Shown here piece after piece: positions 10,788 through 22,159 of a stretch of DNA of 36,284 bases (within the stretch, counting starts at the first letter, position 1; each line of letters opens with the position of its first letter). Source of the DNA: Vibrio brasiliensis LMG 20546 (GTDB lineage Bacteria > Pseudomonadota > Gammaproteobacteria > Enterobacterales > Vibrionaceae); the NCBI RefSeq assembly GCF_000189255.1, contig NZ_AEVS01000064.1:1-36284 (forward strand), read 5' to 3'. The position numbers and the translations under genes are program-made. The notes below the pieces were generated by a model. The model searched no databases and had not been told where the DNA came from. It worked only from the letters and a program-made list of their open reading frames with translations.

Positions 10788-11531
10788 TTATTTTTTTGGG
10801 GTTTCCGTATGGATGTATTTTTTACTTACATCGACAACTGCAATGTCACGGATAAATTCACGACCTAGAAGTACAGGATGACTCATTTGAGAGCGATCTG
10901 CTAAGGTAAATTGCGCTTTTTCATGGATTTTCCCAAGTTTAACCCAAAGTTCGATCACGGCACGTCTTTCAACTTCAGAGTTAGTCGATTGGCGAATTTT
11001 TACGAAGCGAAGAATGGGTGCTTCGATCCAGTTGGAGTCATCTAGTGCTTTCTCTCCATCAGATAGATGGAATCGAACCCAGTTTTTGCCGTTGCGTTCA
11101 AACTCTTCAATATCGACAGCGTTTAGAGAAGAAGTTGCAGCGCCAGTATCAACACGAGCATCAAAAGATTGCTTGATGGCATCGATTGTTACCTTCTCAA
11201 CCTCACCGAGGACTACACCATGAGTGGGTGTAGGTTGTGCTGGAGGTGGCGTATTCATCACGACAGGGACCGCTGGCTTGCGGACTTCTTCCATCGCTTC
11301 AGTTTTGAACGTGATCAGTTCTTGCTCAAGGAGGTTAACTTGCTCCTCAAGGCTTTCAATGTAATCGGACTGATTACTTAACTGTAAAGCTAGGTTTTCG
11401 TATTGAGTGGTGAGATTTGTTTCTGAAGCCTGAATGGCTGCAAGTGTTTCTTGGTGATACTGCTCGCTGTTTGTCAGCGTACAGCCAGAGACGAGCATGA
11501 TAGCCATTAAAGGGGTCAATCTTGTCAACAT
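10788..11531 (-). CDS. Retropepsin-like lipoprotein of the 'ATP-dependent zinc protease' family
   Basis: 247 residues. The N-terminus ends in a lipobox, LVSGC, with Cys17 as the lipidated residue and Thr at +2, pointing to outer-membrane attachment. Residues about 27-80 form a predicted coiled coil (LESLEEQVNLLEQEL type heptads), then a Pro-rich linker (about 85-105), then the C-terminal domain. That domain carries DARVDTGAATSSL with Asp128-Thr129-Gly130, the hallmark of single-lobe aspartic (retropepsin-like) peptidases, and a later VLLGREFIRDIAVVDV block resembling the second conserved retropepsin segment. Databases often call the family ATP-dependent zinc protease, yet I see neither HExxH nor a Walker A motif. 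First gene of the cluster; AGG lies seven bases before the ATG. Confidence 0.86.
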   Translation of the reverse strand: MLTRLTPLMAIMLVSGCTLTNSEQYHQETLAAIQASETNLTTQYENLALQLSNQSDYIESLEEQVNLLEQELITFKTEAMEEVRKPAVPVVMNTPPPAQPTPTHGVVLGEVEKVTIDAIKQSFDARVDTGAATSSLNAVDIEEFERNGKNWVRFHLSDGEKALDDSNWIEAPILRFVKIRQSTNSEVERRAVIELWVKLGKIHEKAQFTLADRSQMSHPVLLGREFIRDIAVVDVSKKYIHTETPKK

Positions 11532-11654
11532 TGAGAAACCTGAACGTAAAATAGAATTATTAAGTAAATAAGAAGTTTAGCGTATATTTTTTATCGCAAA
11601 CAAGCAGCATTTAAAATGTTGCTCTCAAAATATGAGGAAGGGATGATCATACGC

Positions 11655-11683
11655 AAAAAATAAGGACGCTAAGCATCCTTATT
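11655..11683 (-). terminator. Intrinsic terminator after cmoB
   Basis: Read on the minus strand: arms AATAAGGA / TCCTTATT with one mismatch and two more inner pairs, followed by six T (11660-11655). It lies about 70 nt beyond the cmoB stop and separates cmoB from the three-gene cluster, which must therefore have its own promoter in 11532-11654. I see no convincing -35/-10 pair there. Confidence 0.8.
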
Positions 11684-11752
11684 ATTGTATGGACTATTGA
11701 GTGAGAGCGAAACGGTTTGACGTTCAACTTGGGTTAACTCTCTGTCAATATT

Positions 11753-12724
11753 TTATGGCTTTTTAGCCACCAGAATTGCACGTCTTGGTGCCGGGTGACC
11801 CTCAACGGTTTTCGACGGGTCGTTAGGATCAAGATAATCAGGTAGAGAGTTATGCGTCATCCATTCGGTGGTACGTTGCTCGCCAGTTGAGGTTACGTTC
11901 TCGTCAACGATACGCACATCAACGAAACCAACTTGTTCCAGCCACACTTTTAGCGCTTTGGCTGACGGGAAGAAGTAGACGTTACGCATTTGCGCATATC
12001 GATCCACTGGCACCAGTACGGAAGTTTCATCCCCTTCGATGACGAGCGTCTCTAGCACTAGTTCGCCACCAGAAACGAGCTGGTCTTTTAGCTGTATCAG
12101 GTGATCCAGCGGAGAACGACGGTGATATAACACCCCCATGCTGAATACTGTATCGAATGCTTCCAGCTTCGGCAGTTGCTCAATACCAAGAGGTAACAAG
12201 TGAGCACGTTGATCGTCGCCCATCAGTTTACGAATTGCTTCAAACTGAATCAGGAACAGGTGTGAAGGGTCGATACCCACAGTCAGGCGAGCCCCTTCAC
12301 CCAGCATGCGCCACATGTGGTAACCGTTGCCACAGCCAACATCAAGAACACTGCGGTTTTTAAGTGGTGAAATATGTGGAAGCACACGGTCCCACTTCCA
12401 GTCACTGCGCCACTCAGTATCAATATGAATACCGTGAACCTGATATGGGCCTTTGCGCCATGGGTGGAAGGTACGCAACAGGTTTTCAAGCTTGTTGAGT
12501 TCACCCTGATGGAAAGGTGTATCGTTCGCTAACGTCACTGAGTTTTTAAGATCGACCTGATCAGGTGCGCCTTGTGGGATCTTGTTTAATGCTTTTACCC
12601 AGCGACCAAAGTCACCATGTTCTGCATTTTGCCAGTCGGTTAGCTGTTGAGGTAGAACGTTTAGCCAAGGTTGAAGGCGTGTGTCTTGAGCTATCAACTG
12701 GTAGAAATTAGCAAAATTAAACAT
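11753..12724 (-). CDS. cmoB: tRNA U34 carboxymethyltransferase CmoB
   Basis: 323 residues, the usual length for CmoB. It transfers a carboxymethyl group from carboxy-SAM to 5-hydroxyuridine at the tRNA wobble position 34, giving cmo5U34, which widens codon reading. The SAM-binding motif [13 protein letters not shown] starts at residue 128, and the N-terminal PWRKGPY (about 88-94) and TEWRSDWKW (about 103-111) blocks are typical CmoB segments. The stop is followed by an intrinsic terminator. Upstream is cmoA, which makes the cofactor, with a 7-bp tandem array in between. The Shine-Dalgarno sequence is weak. Confidence 0.96.
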   Translation of the reverse strand: MFNFANFYQLIAQDTRLQPWLNVLPQQLTDWQNAEHGDFGRWVKALNKIPQGAPDQVDLKNSVTLANDTPFHQGELNKLENLLRTFHPWRKGPYQVHGIHIDTEWRSDWKWDRVLPHISPLKNRSVLDVGCGNGYHMWRMLGEGARLTVGIDPSHLFLIQFEAIRKLMGDDQRAHLLPLGIEQLPKLEAFDTVFSMGVLYHRRSPLDHLIQLKDQLVSGGELVLETLVIEGDETSVLVPVDRYAQMRNVYFFPSAKALKVWLEQVGFVDVRIVDENVTSTGEQRTTEWMTHNSLPDYLDPNDPSKTVEGHPAPRRAILVAKKP

Positions 12725-12783
12725 AGTTATATCACTGATAATTAATTAAAAATTTGACACGAGATGAGCGCCAATAAATACTT

Positions 12784-12866
12784 TTCTCGCTTCTCGCTTC
12801 TCGCTTCTCGCTTCTCGCTTCTCGCTTCTCGCTTCTCGCTTCTCGCTTCTCGCTTCTCGCTTCTCG

Positions 12867-12867
<1 letters not shown>
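12784..12867. repeat. Tandem array: 12 exact copies of TTCTCGC
   Basis: Twelve perfect 7-bp units (GCGAGAA on the transcribed minus strand) lie between the cmoA stop codon, which shares one base with the array, and the cmoB start 60 bp further on. The array is not self-complementary, so it should give an unstructured purine-rich stretch in a cmoA-cmoB message. Perfect identity suggests a recent slippage origin and likely length variation among strains. Confidence 0.97.
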
Positions 12868-13613
<746 letters not shown>

Positions 13614-13620
13614 TCACAGT

Positions 13621-13642
13621 ATGTGGGTGTTGCGACCCACAT
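13621..13642. promoter_or_regulatory. Inverted repeat just upstream of cmoA
   Basis: ATGTGGGT, six bases (GTTGCG), then ACCCACAT: perfect 8-bp arms ending 17 bp before the cmoA start. With no T tract it is not an intrinsic terminator. It could be an operator or a leader hairpin near the ribosome binding site. What binds it is unknown. Confidence 0.5.
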
Positions 13643-13656
13643 TGGCTACAGCCATT

Positions 13657-13690
13657 AAAAAAGGCGCGTATTTTATGAGAAATTCGCGCC
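13657..13690 (-). terminator. Intrinsic terminator after the DUF72 gene
   Basis: On the minus strand: GGCGCG, an A mismatch, ATTT, a six-base loop, AAAT, a mismatch and CGCGCC, followed by six T. It begins 26 nt after the DUF72 stop, so DUF72 and cmoA are probably separate transcription units. Confidence 0.8.
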
Positions 13691-13716
13691 CATGTCATGT
13701 TTTGCCGTGATTCTCT

Positions 13717-14598
13717 TCAGAACATTTGTAACTGGGAAACTCCATCATCGGCAGGAAAAGGTGATAAGTCCGGTAAACTTGCCTGTTTTTGCAAACACTT
13801 ATAAAGGTTTGCAGCCAGTTCAGGAGCAATCAGGTTATCTGAAGTGTGGATAAACAGATAAGGTTGTTTCCCTTGTTCAATCCATTGTGGCAACTTGCTA
13901 ACCCAAGGTTTGAAAAACGCCGTATTTTTCTCTTCTTGCGGGTGACCGATAAAGCGCACCATCGGGTGATTAGCTGTGGCAATGGCGTGCACCGGTACCT
14001 TTGGCTTTTTCTGTTGAGCATCGAGCAGAGAGTCATAGTGAGGATGTTCTGCTTGCAACTTCTCCGAGAACACTGGCCGACTATCCATAATTATTCGATC
14101 ATGTCCTTGTTCAATCAGCCACTGATTTAACGCGATTTCTGCCTCACCTTTGGCAAAAAATTCGGCATGTCGCACTTCTACACCGATAGGAAAGTCGGGT
14201 GGAAAGAGGGCGCAGAACTTCTTTAAAGTCTCGAGATTCTCAGGTCCAAAAGCAGCAGGTAACTGGATTGTCCATTGACCAATACGTTCATGCAGTGGCT
14301 GCATGATCTGCATAAACTCTTTCAACTGACTTTGACTACCACGTAGCATCTGGCGATGAGTGATCTCCTGAGGCAGTTTAAAGGTAAAACGGAACTGATC
14401 GTCAGTGGCAGATTTCCAGTTGTTGACCGTACTTGGCGTTGGGGTGGCATAGAAGGTGGTATTGCCTTCCACGGTATGAAATACACTCGCGTATTTTTCG
14501 AGCCTTTCCGCGGGTTTAGTACCTTTACCGTAAAAGCTCTGCTGCCAGTTATTGTGTGACCACATGGTAAGCCCAAGCCTGATAGGTAAACCGTCCAT
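13717..14598 (-). CDS. yecE: DUF72 family protein (YecE-like)
   Basis: 293 residues of the DUF72 family, which is predicted to form a TIM barrel and has no established reaction. Family blocks visible are RLGLTMWSHNNWQQSFY at the start, YASVFHTVEGNTTFYATP (about 40-57), FTFKLPQEITH (about 70-80), the PIGVEVRHAEFF stretch (about 155-167), and PYLFIHTSDNLIAPELA near the C-terminus. E. coli yecE also lies between aspS and cmoA, which supports orthology. It is divergent from aspS and is followed by its own terminator. Confidence 0.9.
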   Translation of the reverse strand: MDGLPIRLGLTMWSHNNWQQSFYGKGTKPAERLEKYASVFHTVEGNTTFYATPTPSTVNNWKSATDDQFRFTFKLPQEITHRQMLRGSQSQLKEFMQIMQPLHERIGQWTIQLPAAFGPENLETLKKFCALFPPDFPIGVEVRHAEFFAKGEAEIALNQWLIEQGHDRIIMDSRPVFSEKLQAEHPHYDSLLDAQQKKPKVPVHAIATANHPMVRFIGHPQEEKNTAFFKPWVSKLPQWIEQGKQPYLFIHTSDNLIAPELAANLYKCLQKQASLPDLSPFPADDGVSQLQMF

Positions 14599-14641
14599 AT
14601 TACTTACTCGATACCCATGATTTGATTCGTTGAAGAGAGTT

Positions 14642-14671
14642 TTGCCGAACTACCCATAATGGGGCTATAAT
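14642..14671 (+). promoter_or_regulatory. Probable sigma70 promoter of aspS
   Basis: TTGCCG (-35, 14642-14647), an 18-bp spacer, and a perfect TATAAT (-10, 14666-14671). Transcription would begin near 14678 and give a leader of about 195 nt before aspS, which contains the inverted repeat at 14809-14833. Confidence 0.65.
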
Positions 14672-14808
14672 CAGCGCCAATTTTCTTATATTGCTGCTGT
14701 TTTACGCCTTTATTGGTTTAAAAAGCATCAATAGATGATAAATCGCAATAAATTGTATGCTGGATAGTCGATCTCAACCAACTTTCAGCGTATAAATGGA
14801 ACTTTGCT

Positions 14809-14833
14809 CTATCGGTAACGTTAACACCGATAG
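14809..14833 (+). promoter_or_regulatory. Inverted repeat in the aspS leader
   Basis: CTATCGGT, nine bases (AACGTTAAC), then ACCGATAG: perfect 8-bp arms ending 39 bp before the aspS ATG. It could be a leader hairpin or an operator. It has no T tract. The role is unknown. Confidence 0.5.
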
Positions 14834-14872
14834 ATAGTAATCAACAAATTTTAAGAGATTGGGAAATTCATT

Positions 14873-16651
14873 ATGCGTACCCATTACTGTGGTCACCTGA
14901 ACAAGTCCCTTGCAGGACAAACTGTAGAACTTTGCGGCTGGGTTAACCGTCGTCGTGATTTAGGCGGTCTTATTTTTATCGATATGCGAGATCGTGAAGG
15001 CGTAGTTCAGGTTGTTGTCGATCCAGATATGGCAGACGCGTATGAAGTAGCAAACACACTACGTAATGAGTTCTGTATCAAGCTAACTGGCGAAGTACGT
15101 GTTCGTCCAGACAGCCAGGTAAACAAAGACATGGCGACTGGTGAAGTAGAAATCATCGCTAAAGGTCTGGAAATCATTAACCGCAGTGATGTTCTTCCGC
15201 TTGACTTCAACCAGAAGAACTCAGAAGAGCAGCGTTTAAAATACCGTTACCTTGATCTACGTCGTCCAGAAATGAGCGACCGCATCAAGCTACGTGCAAA
15301 AGCGTCAAGCTTTGTTCGTCGTTTCCTTGATGACAACGGCTTCCTGGATATCGAAACTCCAGTACTGACTAAAGCGACACCAGAAGGCGCTCGTGACTAC
15401 CTGGTACCAAGCCGTGTTCATAAAGGTAGCTTCTACGCGCTTCCTCAATCTCCACAGCTATTCAAACAGCTGCTAATGATGTCTGGCTTCGACCGTTACT
15501 ACCAAATCGTTAAGTGTTTCCGTGATGAAGACTTGCGTGCTGACCGTCAGCCAGAGTTCACTCAGATCGATATCGAAACGTCATTCATGACGGCTGACGA
15601 AGTTCGCGCGACAACAGAAAAAATGGTTCGCGATATGTGGCAAGAGCTACTAAACGTTGACCTTGGTGAGTTCCCGGTAATGCCGTTTAGCGAAGCTATC
15701 CGTCGTTTCGGTTCTGATAAACCAGACCTACGTAACCCACTAGAACTTGTCGACGTTGCAGACCTAGTGAAAGACGTTGAGTTTAAAGTATTCTCTGGTC
15801 CAGCTAACGATGAGAAAGGCCGCGTTGCAGTAATTCGTGTACCTGGCGGTGCTTCACTAACTCGTAAGCAAATTGACGGTTACGGTGAGTTCGTTGGTAT
15901 CTACGGCGCTAAAGGCCTGGCATGGATGAAGGTTAATGACCGTGCAGCAGGCATGGAAGGTATCCAATCTCCAGTTGCGAAATTCCTAAGCGAAGAGGTA
16001 ATCAACGGTATTCTTGACCGCACTCAAGCAGAATCTGGCGACATCATCCTATTTGGCGCAGATAAAGCTAACGTTGTAGCAGAAGCTATGGGTGCACTAC
16101 GTCTTAAACTAGGTAAAGACCTAGAGCTGACTGATGAGTCTACATGGGCACCTCTATGGGTTGTTGACTTCCCAATGTTCGAAGAAGATGACGAAGGAAA
16201 CCTGCACGCGATGCACCACCCATTCACATCTCCTCTTGGTGTGACTGCGGAAGAGCTGAAAGCGAACCCAGCGGCAGCAAACTCTAATGCATACGATATG
16301 GTTCTGAACGGCTACGAAGTGGGCGGTGGTTCAGTACGTATCCACAATGCAGAAATGCAGGCAGCGGTATTCGATATTCTAGGTATCGACGCACAAGAAC
16401 AGCAGCTTAAGTTTGGCTTCCTACTAGACGCACTTAAGTTCGGTACACCTCCACACGCTGGTCTGGCATTCGGTCTTGACCGTCTGGTTATGCTACTTTG
16501 TGGTACTGAAAACATCCGTGATGTTATCGCGTTCCCGAAAACGACTGCAGCTTCTTGTCTACTGACTGACGCTCCAAGTCTTGCAAACCCAGCAGCACTT
16601 GAAGAGTTAGCTATCGCTGTGACTGCAGCAAAAGAGAAAGACGCAGAATAA
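14873..16651 (+). CDS. aspS: Aspartyl-tRNA synthetase
   Basis: 592 residues, the bacterial length that includes the GAD insertion. It charges tRNA-Asp with aspartate. The N-terminal OB-fold anticodon-binding domain (about 1-110) has [21 protein letters not shown]. Class II motif 2 is [18 protein letters not shown] (about 218-235), the insertion domain follows (about 285-420), and motif 3 is [15 protein letters not shown] near the C-terminus (about 532-546). Codon use is strongly biased, as expected for high expression. It has a likely promoter at 14642 and a strong terminator. Confidence 0.98.
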   Translation: MRTHYCGHLNKSLAGQTVELCGWVNRRRDLGGLIFIDMRDREGVVQVVVDPDMADAYEVANTLRNEFCIKLTGEVRVRPDSQVNKDMATGEVEIIAKGLEIINRSDVLPLDFNQKNSEEQRLKYRYLDLRRPEMSDRIKLRAKASSFVRRFLDDNGFLDIETPVLTKATPEGARDYLVPSRVHKGSFYALPQSPQLFKQLLMMSGFDRYYQIVKCFRDEDLRADRQPEFTQIDIETSFMTADEVRATTEKMVRDMWQELLNVDLGEFPVMPFSEAIRRFGSDKPDLRNPLELVDVADLVKDVEFKVFSGPANDEKGRVAVIRVPGGASLTRKQIDGYGEFVGIYGAKGLAWMKVNDRAAGMEGIQSPVAKFLSEEVINGILDRTQAESGDIILFGADKANVVAEAMGALRLKLGKDLELTDESTWAPLWVVDFPMFEEDDEGNLHAMHHPFTSPLGVTAEELKANPAAANSNAYDMVLNGYEVGGGSVRIHNAEMQAAVFDILGIDAQEQQLKFGFLLDALKFGTPPHAGLAFGLDRLVMLLCGTENIRDVIAFPKTTAASCLLTDAPSLANPAALEELAIAVTAAKEKDAE

Positions 16652-16675
16652 CCTTCGAGTCATATCAAATTATTC

Positions 16676-16705
16676 AAAACCGCTTGGAAACAAGCGGTTT
16701 TTTTT
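16676..16705 (+). terminator. Intrinsic terminator after aspS
   Basis: 11-bp stem AAAACCGCTTG / CAAGCGGTTTT with a GAAA tetraloop and a run of eight T, starting 24 nt after the aspS stop. Confidence 0.93.
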
Positions 16706-16776
16706 CGTTCTGAGCATGAATAATACTTATTGATATGTTAAAAATACGTAAAAGTCTTGGGTGATAAATTTTTCTG

Positions 16777-17811
16777 ATGAATAATGAAATGCTTCAATGT
16801 AATGCAACACAACAATTGCGACGTAAAGTCCTAATTGGGATGTGTATTGTATTAGGATTGACAGCCTTACTATTCGGTTTAGTCAACATTATCTATTATG
16901 GTGAGAGAGCTAAACTGTTAGGCATTCTAGAGTTAATCTATTTTGTCATCTCTTTTGCCATGCTTGGCTACGTATGGAAGCATTCACAACCCAGTTGGTT
17001 TCTCGTATTTCATTGTGTCGTTCTGACATTTTTAATTTGCTTCGGTACATACATTAGCAGGGTGGAAAGCTCACTTTATCTATGGGCTGTAGCGCTTCCC
17101 ACCGTGTTTTACTTAGCGTTAGGGCTGCGTGTAGGATTCTTCTGGAGTATGTCTTGTCTGTTGCTCGAGTTAGTCGCTCTAAACTTCGCGCTGAGAGAAA
17201 CAGTGCTAGTACCGTCTTTAATTTTGATCAACTTTATTATGGCCTACATCTTTGTTTGGACTATTTCTCATGTTTATGAGGATAGCCGCGTTAAAGGTGT
17301 CGATAGACTTAATTCGTTGGCTCACCAAGATGCGCTCACAGGGGCGCAAAATCGCCTATCGCTGATAACGGCATTTAATCAGAGTTCAAAGCAGTTTGAG
17401 GGCTTTTATCTGTTTACTTTAGATATTGATGACTTTAAAGCGATCAATGATAGCTATGGACATGCAGCTGGAGATGAGGTTCTTAGACAGGTGGTTCTAC
17501 GCTTGGGGCGCGTGGTAGGCACCCAGCATATTTATCGCATGGGAGGCGAAGAGTTCGTTGTGGTTCTTACTCGTCAGCTTGTTAATGAGAATGGCTTACC
17601 AGAGTTAGTCGGAAAGCTGCAGGATTGCGTGATGGATACACCTATCACTTTTCAATCAACCCAAATCAGGGTGACGTTTAGTGCAGGTCTGGAGAAGTTT
17701 ACTCGGCAAGAGGGGTTAGACAGGACATTGTCCAAGGCGGACAATGGCCTGTACCTGGCTAAGAAAGCAGGTAAAAAGTGTTCCTTCTATCAAGGTGAAG
17801 CACTTGTTTAA
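16777..17811 (+). CDS. Membrane-anchored GGDEF protein (probable diguanylate cyclase)
   Basis: 344 residues. Six hydrophobic segments fill about residues 17-165, then a GGDEF domain spans about 180-340. The domain starts with DALTGAQNRL (185-194), has DIDDFKAINDSYGHAAGD (216-233) for metal and nucleotide binding, and the signature GGEEF at 256-260, so it should make cyclic di-GMP from GTP. The RxxD inhibitory I-site expected just before the signature is absent: those positions are Val and Gln. The membrane part has no recognised sensor fold, so the signal is unknown. The Shine-Dalgarno sequence is weak, and ATGs at codon 1 or 5 are both possible. Confidence 0.88.
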   Translation: MNNEMLQCNATQQLRRKVLIGMCIVLGLTALLFGLVNIIYYGERAKLLGILELIYFVISFAMLGYVWKHSQPSWFLVFHCVVLTFLICFGTYISRVESSLYLWAVALPTVFYLALGLRVGFFWSMSCLLLELVALNFALRETVLVPSLILINFIMAYIFVWTISHVYEDSRVKGVDRLNSLAHQDALTGAQNRLSLITAFNQSSKQFEGFYLFTLDIDDFKAINDSYGHAAGDEVLRQVVLRLGRVVGTQHIYRMGGEEFVVVLTRQLVNENGLPELVGKLQDCVMDTPITFQSTQIRVTFSAGLEKFTRQEGLDRTLSKADNGLYLAKKAGKKCSFYQGEALV

Positions 17812-17827
17812 TACACTCATGGTCTAG

Positions 17828-18520
17828 TTAGAGAGTGATTTCTTTCCATTCGCCTGGTTGTAAATCGCCTAACGTTACGTCTCCCATCGAATAACGAATC
17901 AAACGCAGAGTCGGGAATCCGATGTTTGCAGTCATGCGACGTACCTGACGGTTACGCCCTTCTACAATCGTAATCGCTATCCATGTCGTTGGGATATTAG
18001 CGCGAAATCGTACGGGAGGATTTCGCTCCCACACAGATGGTTCTGCCATCACTTCAACCTTGGCTGGTAGTGTCATGCCATCTTTAAGTTCAACCCCTTT
18101 GCGCAGCTTATCTAGGTCAGCTTCGTTTGGCGCACCATCCACTTGAACCCAGTAGGTTTTTGGCGACTTAGAGCTAGGCTGAGTCAAACGCGCTTGAAGA
18201 ATGCCATCGTTAGTTAGCACCATTAAACCTTCGCTGTCTCTGTCCAGTCTGCCAGCTGCATAGATATCTTTGATTGGAATATAGTCAGCAAGCGTTTTTC
18301 GGCCTTCGCCATCGGTAAACTGGCTCAAGGTGTCAAAAGGCTTATTAAACACGACTACCTTACGATCCTGCGCTGAAATTCTCGGCTTATTTGTTTGCGG
18401 TTTTCTGCGCTGGTGGGAAGAGCGCTTGTTGGTTTCGCCACTGGAGTTTTTACGTTTAAAACCAGAATGTTGCTTACGCGATGTCGAAGAGCTTGAGTCA
18501 CGGCGAGAGCGTGATGACAT
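17828..18520 (-). CDS. rluE: 23S rRNA pseudouridine(2457) synthase RluE
   Basis: 230 residues. The RsuA/RluE-type pseudouridine synthase isomerises U2457 of 23S rRNA in E. coli. The catalytic motif [10 protein letters not shown] contains Asp93; [14 protein letters not shown] precedes it and [23 protein letters not shown] follows. The first 50 residues are Ser, Arg and Lys rich and disordered-looking, longer than in E. coli. It is convergent with the GGDEF gene (16-bp gap) and divergent from icd, as ymfC/rluE is from icd in E. coli. Confidence 0.94.
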   Translation of the reverse strand: MSSRSRRDSSSSTSRKQHSGFKRKNSSGETNKRSSHQRRKPQTNKPRISAQDRKVVVFNKPFDTLSQFTDGEGRKTLADYIPIKDIYAAGRLDRDSEGLMVLTNDGILQARLTQPSSKSPKTYWVQVDGAPNEADLDKLRKGVELKDGMTLPAKVEVMAEPSVWERNPPVRFRANIPTTWIAITIVEGRNRQVRRMTANIGFPTLRLIRYSMGDVTLGDLQPGEWKEITL

Positions 18521-18734
18521 GTTAACTACCTTGCAAAAATGTAAATAAAGTGTGTGCTAAAGTTTCTAAAGCGGCTCAGATGAGCTATCATTTGCGCGCC
18601 CAAAAACAGGATTGTTGAACAAGATAATAGACTATTATCAAGTTTTTGTTTAATTATAACTAATCGCTCTCAAGGATCTCGCTGTGAAGCGACAAAAACA
18701 ACAAGAGACGGACAAATCGCAACAAGTGAGGGGA

Positions 18735-21037
<2,303 letters not shown>

Positions 21038-21056
21038 GTGCAACACTAGATACAAG

Positions 21057-21082
21057 AAAACCCGCTGAAAAGCGGGTTTTTT
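21057..21082. terminator. Intrinsic terminator between icd and cspD
   Basis: 10-bp stem AAAACCCGCT / AGCGGGTTTT with a GAAA tetraloop and extra T. The A and T flanks allow use by both icd and the convergent cspD, whose stop is 31 nt away. Confidence 0.92.
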
Positions 21083-21113
21083 ATTGATAAAACGATTTAA
21101 GTTGGCAGCGATT

Positions 21114-21335
21114 TTACTTTGCTGGTTGAGCTTCAACCGGAACTACAGAACTTGCGTGATAGCCTTTAGGTCCTTCTTCCACTTCAAAATTCACTTGTTG
21201 GCCAGCTTTCAGAGTACGATAACCATCCATTTTGATCGTTGAATAATGTGCGAACACATCACCATCTTCTCCCTCTGGACAGATAAAACCAAATCCTTTG
21301 GCGTTGTTAAACCATTTTACTGTACCTGTAGCCAT
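21114..21335 (-). CDS. cspD: Cold shock-like protein CspD
   Basis: 73 residues from the ATG at 21335. It is a single cold-shock domain with the RNP-type motif KGFGFICPE and the CspD-typical [18 protein letters not shown]. In E. coli CspD is made in stationary phase, binds single-stranded DNA and inhibits replication. The frame opens nine bases earlier with an ATG at 21344, but GAGGGA touches that codon and lies eight bases before the ATG at 21335, which also matches the family start (MxxGTVKW). It is divergent from clpS, as in E. coli. Confidence 0.95.
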   Translation of the reverse strand: MATGTVKWFNNAKGFGFICPEGEDGDVFAHYSTIKMDGYRTLKAGQQVNFEVEEGPKGYHASSVVPVEAQPAK

Positions 21336-21377
21336 GCTATACATCCCTCATGCATTTTGTTACTGATGTTGTTTGAG

Positions 21378-21402
21378 TGTTTACATTGATTCCTTGTAAA
21401 CA
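21378..21402. promoter_or_regulatory. Inverted repeat upstream of cspD
   Basis: TGTTTACA, nine bases, TGTAAACA: perfect 8-bp arms, 43 bp before the cspD start. It is operator-like in size and symmetry. The binding protein is unknown. Confidence 0.5.
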
Positions 21403-21686
21403 GAAAGTGAATTTCCATTCAGCCGCTGCCAAATTTTCAGTCACTATTTGACCAATGTAGCCAATGATTGAGCACAGTCAATAGGAAAAAGGTATTACAC
21501 TCTACATATTTACAAGCAAATCACATTTGAGATTTACATTTCATTAACGAATAACCTGTTGAATTACGGTCAATCATAACTGGCTGCTATGGATTCTGGT
21601 TTCTTTTTAATCAATTAGATACAACTCTTCCGCCGATAGAAATCTTTTATTTGCAGCGACGCAATTGCTGCATTAGTCTCTAAGTA

Positions 21687-21717
21687 AGAACAAAATTTTT
21701 TTATCGGGTTTTGTTCT
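21687..21717. promoter_or_regulatory. Inverted repeat upstream of clpS
   Basis: AGAACAAAA and TTTTGTTCT are perfect 9-bp arms separated by 13 bases that include a T run. A third AGAAC copy in the same GTAAGAAC context follows near 21724. It lies about 80-110 bp before clpS. It may be an operator or an upstream hairpin. Confidence 0.5.
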
Positions 21718-21796
21718 AAATAGTAAGAACTAAATTCAAAACTTCTGCTCTGTGAAGTGGTAAAATTAAAGAGTCAAACATCAACGTCGAAAAGTC

Positions 21797-22117
21797 ATGA
21801 GCAAACATTTTGAATGGGTCACTCCAGATTCAGATCTGCTGGAGTTAGAAAAAACAAAAGTTAAGCCACCGTCCATGTATAACGTTGTTCTGAACAACGA
21901 TGATTACACGCCAATGGACTTTGTGATTGAAATCCTAGAGCGTTTTTTCTCTATGGATATCGACAAAGCAACACAGGTAATGCTCCAGGTTCATTATGAG
22001 GGCAAGGCAATTTGTGGCACGTATACTGCAGAAGTTGCTGAGACCAAAGTAGCGCAAGTTACTATGTATTCGAAGGAAAACGAGCACCCTTTGCTTTGTA
22101 CAATGGAACAAGCCTAA
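21797..22117 (+). CDS. clpS: ATP-dependent Clp protease adaptor ClpS
   Basis: 106 residues. ClpS binds N-degron proteins and hands them to ClpA. The flexible N-terminal arm (about 1-25) precedes the core with [20 protein letters not shown], whose [10 protein letters not shown] segment forms the pocket for the N-terminal residue. [20 protein letters not shown] carries the conserved His of the same pocket. It is 42 bp upstream of clpA. The ribosome binding site is weak (GAAAAG). Confidence 0.97.
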   Translation: MSKHFEWVTPDSDLLELEKTKVKPPSMYNVVLNNDDYTPMDFVIEILERFFSMDIDKATQVMLQVHYEGKAICGTYTAEVAETKVAQVTMYSKENEHPLLCTMEQA

Positions 22118-22159
22118 CGCTTGTTCGAGCAACCTAAGTTGTTCTTAAAGGAGGTACTT

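Larger units (their letters stand above)
21336..21796. other. 461-bp divergent cspD/clpS intergenic region
   Basis: AT-rich region that must hold promoters for cspD (minus) and clpS (plus). I see no convincing ORF. It contains the TGTTTACA repeat near cspD and, on the clpS side, TGCAGC / GCTGCA (21652-21672) and AGAACAAAA / TTTTGTTCT (21687-21717), with another AGAAC copy just after. The crowding of symmetrical sites suggests regulated transcription. Confidence 0.6.

Noticed and set aside
22121-22159. TTG start of clpA at 22121
   Set aside because: The ATG at 22160 has AAAGGAGG before it and matches the E. coli start.
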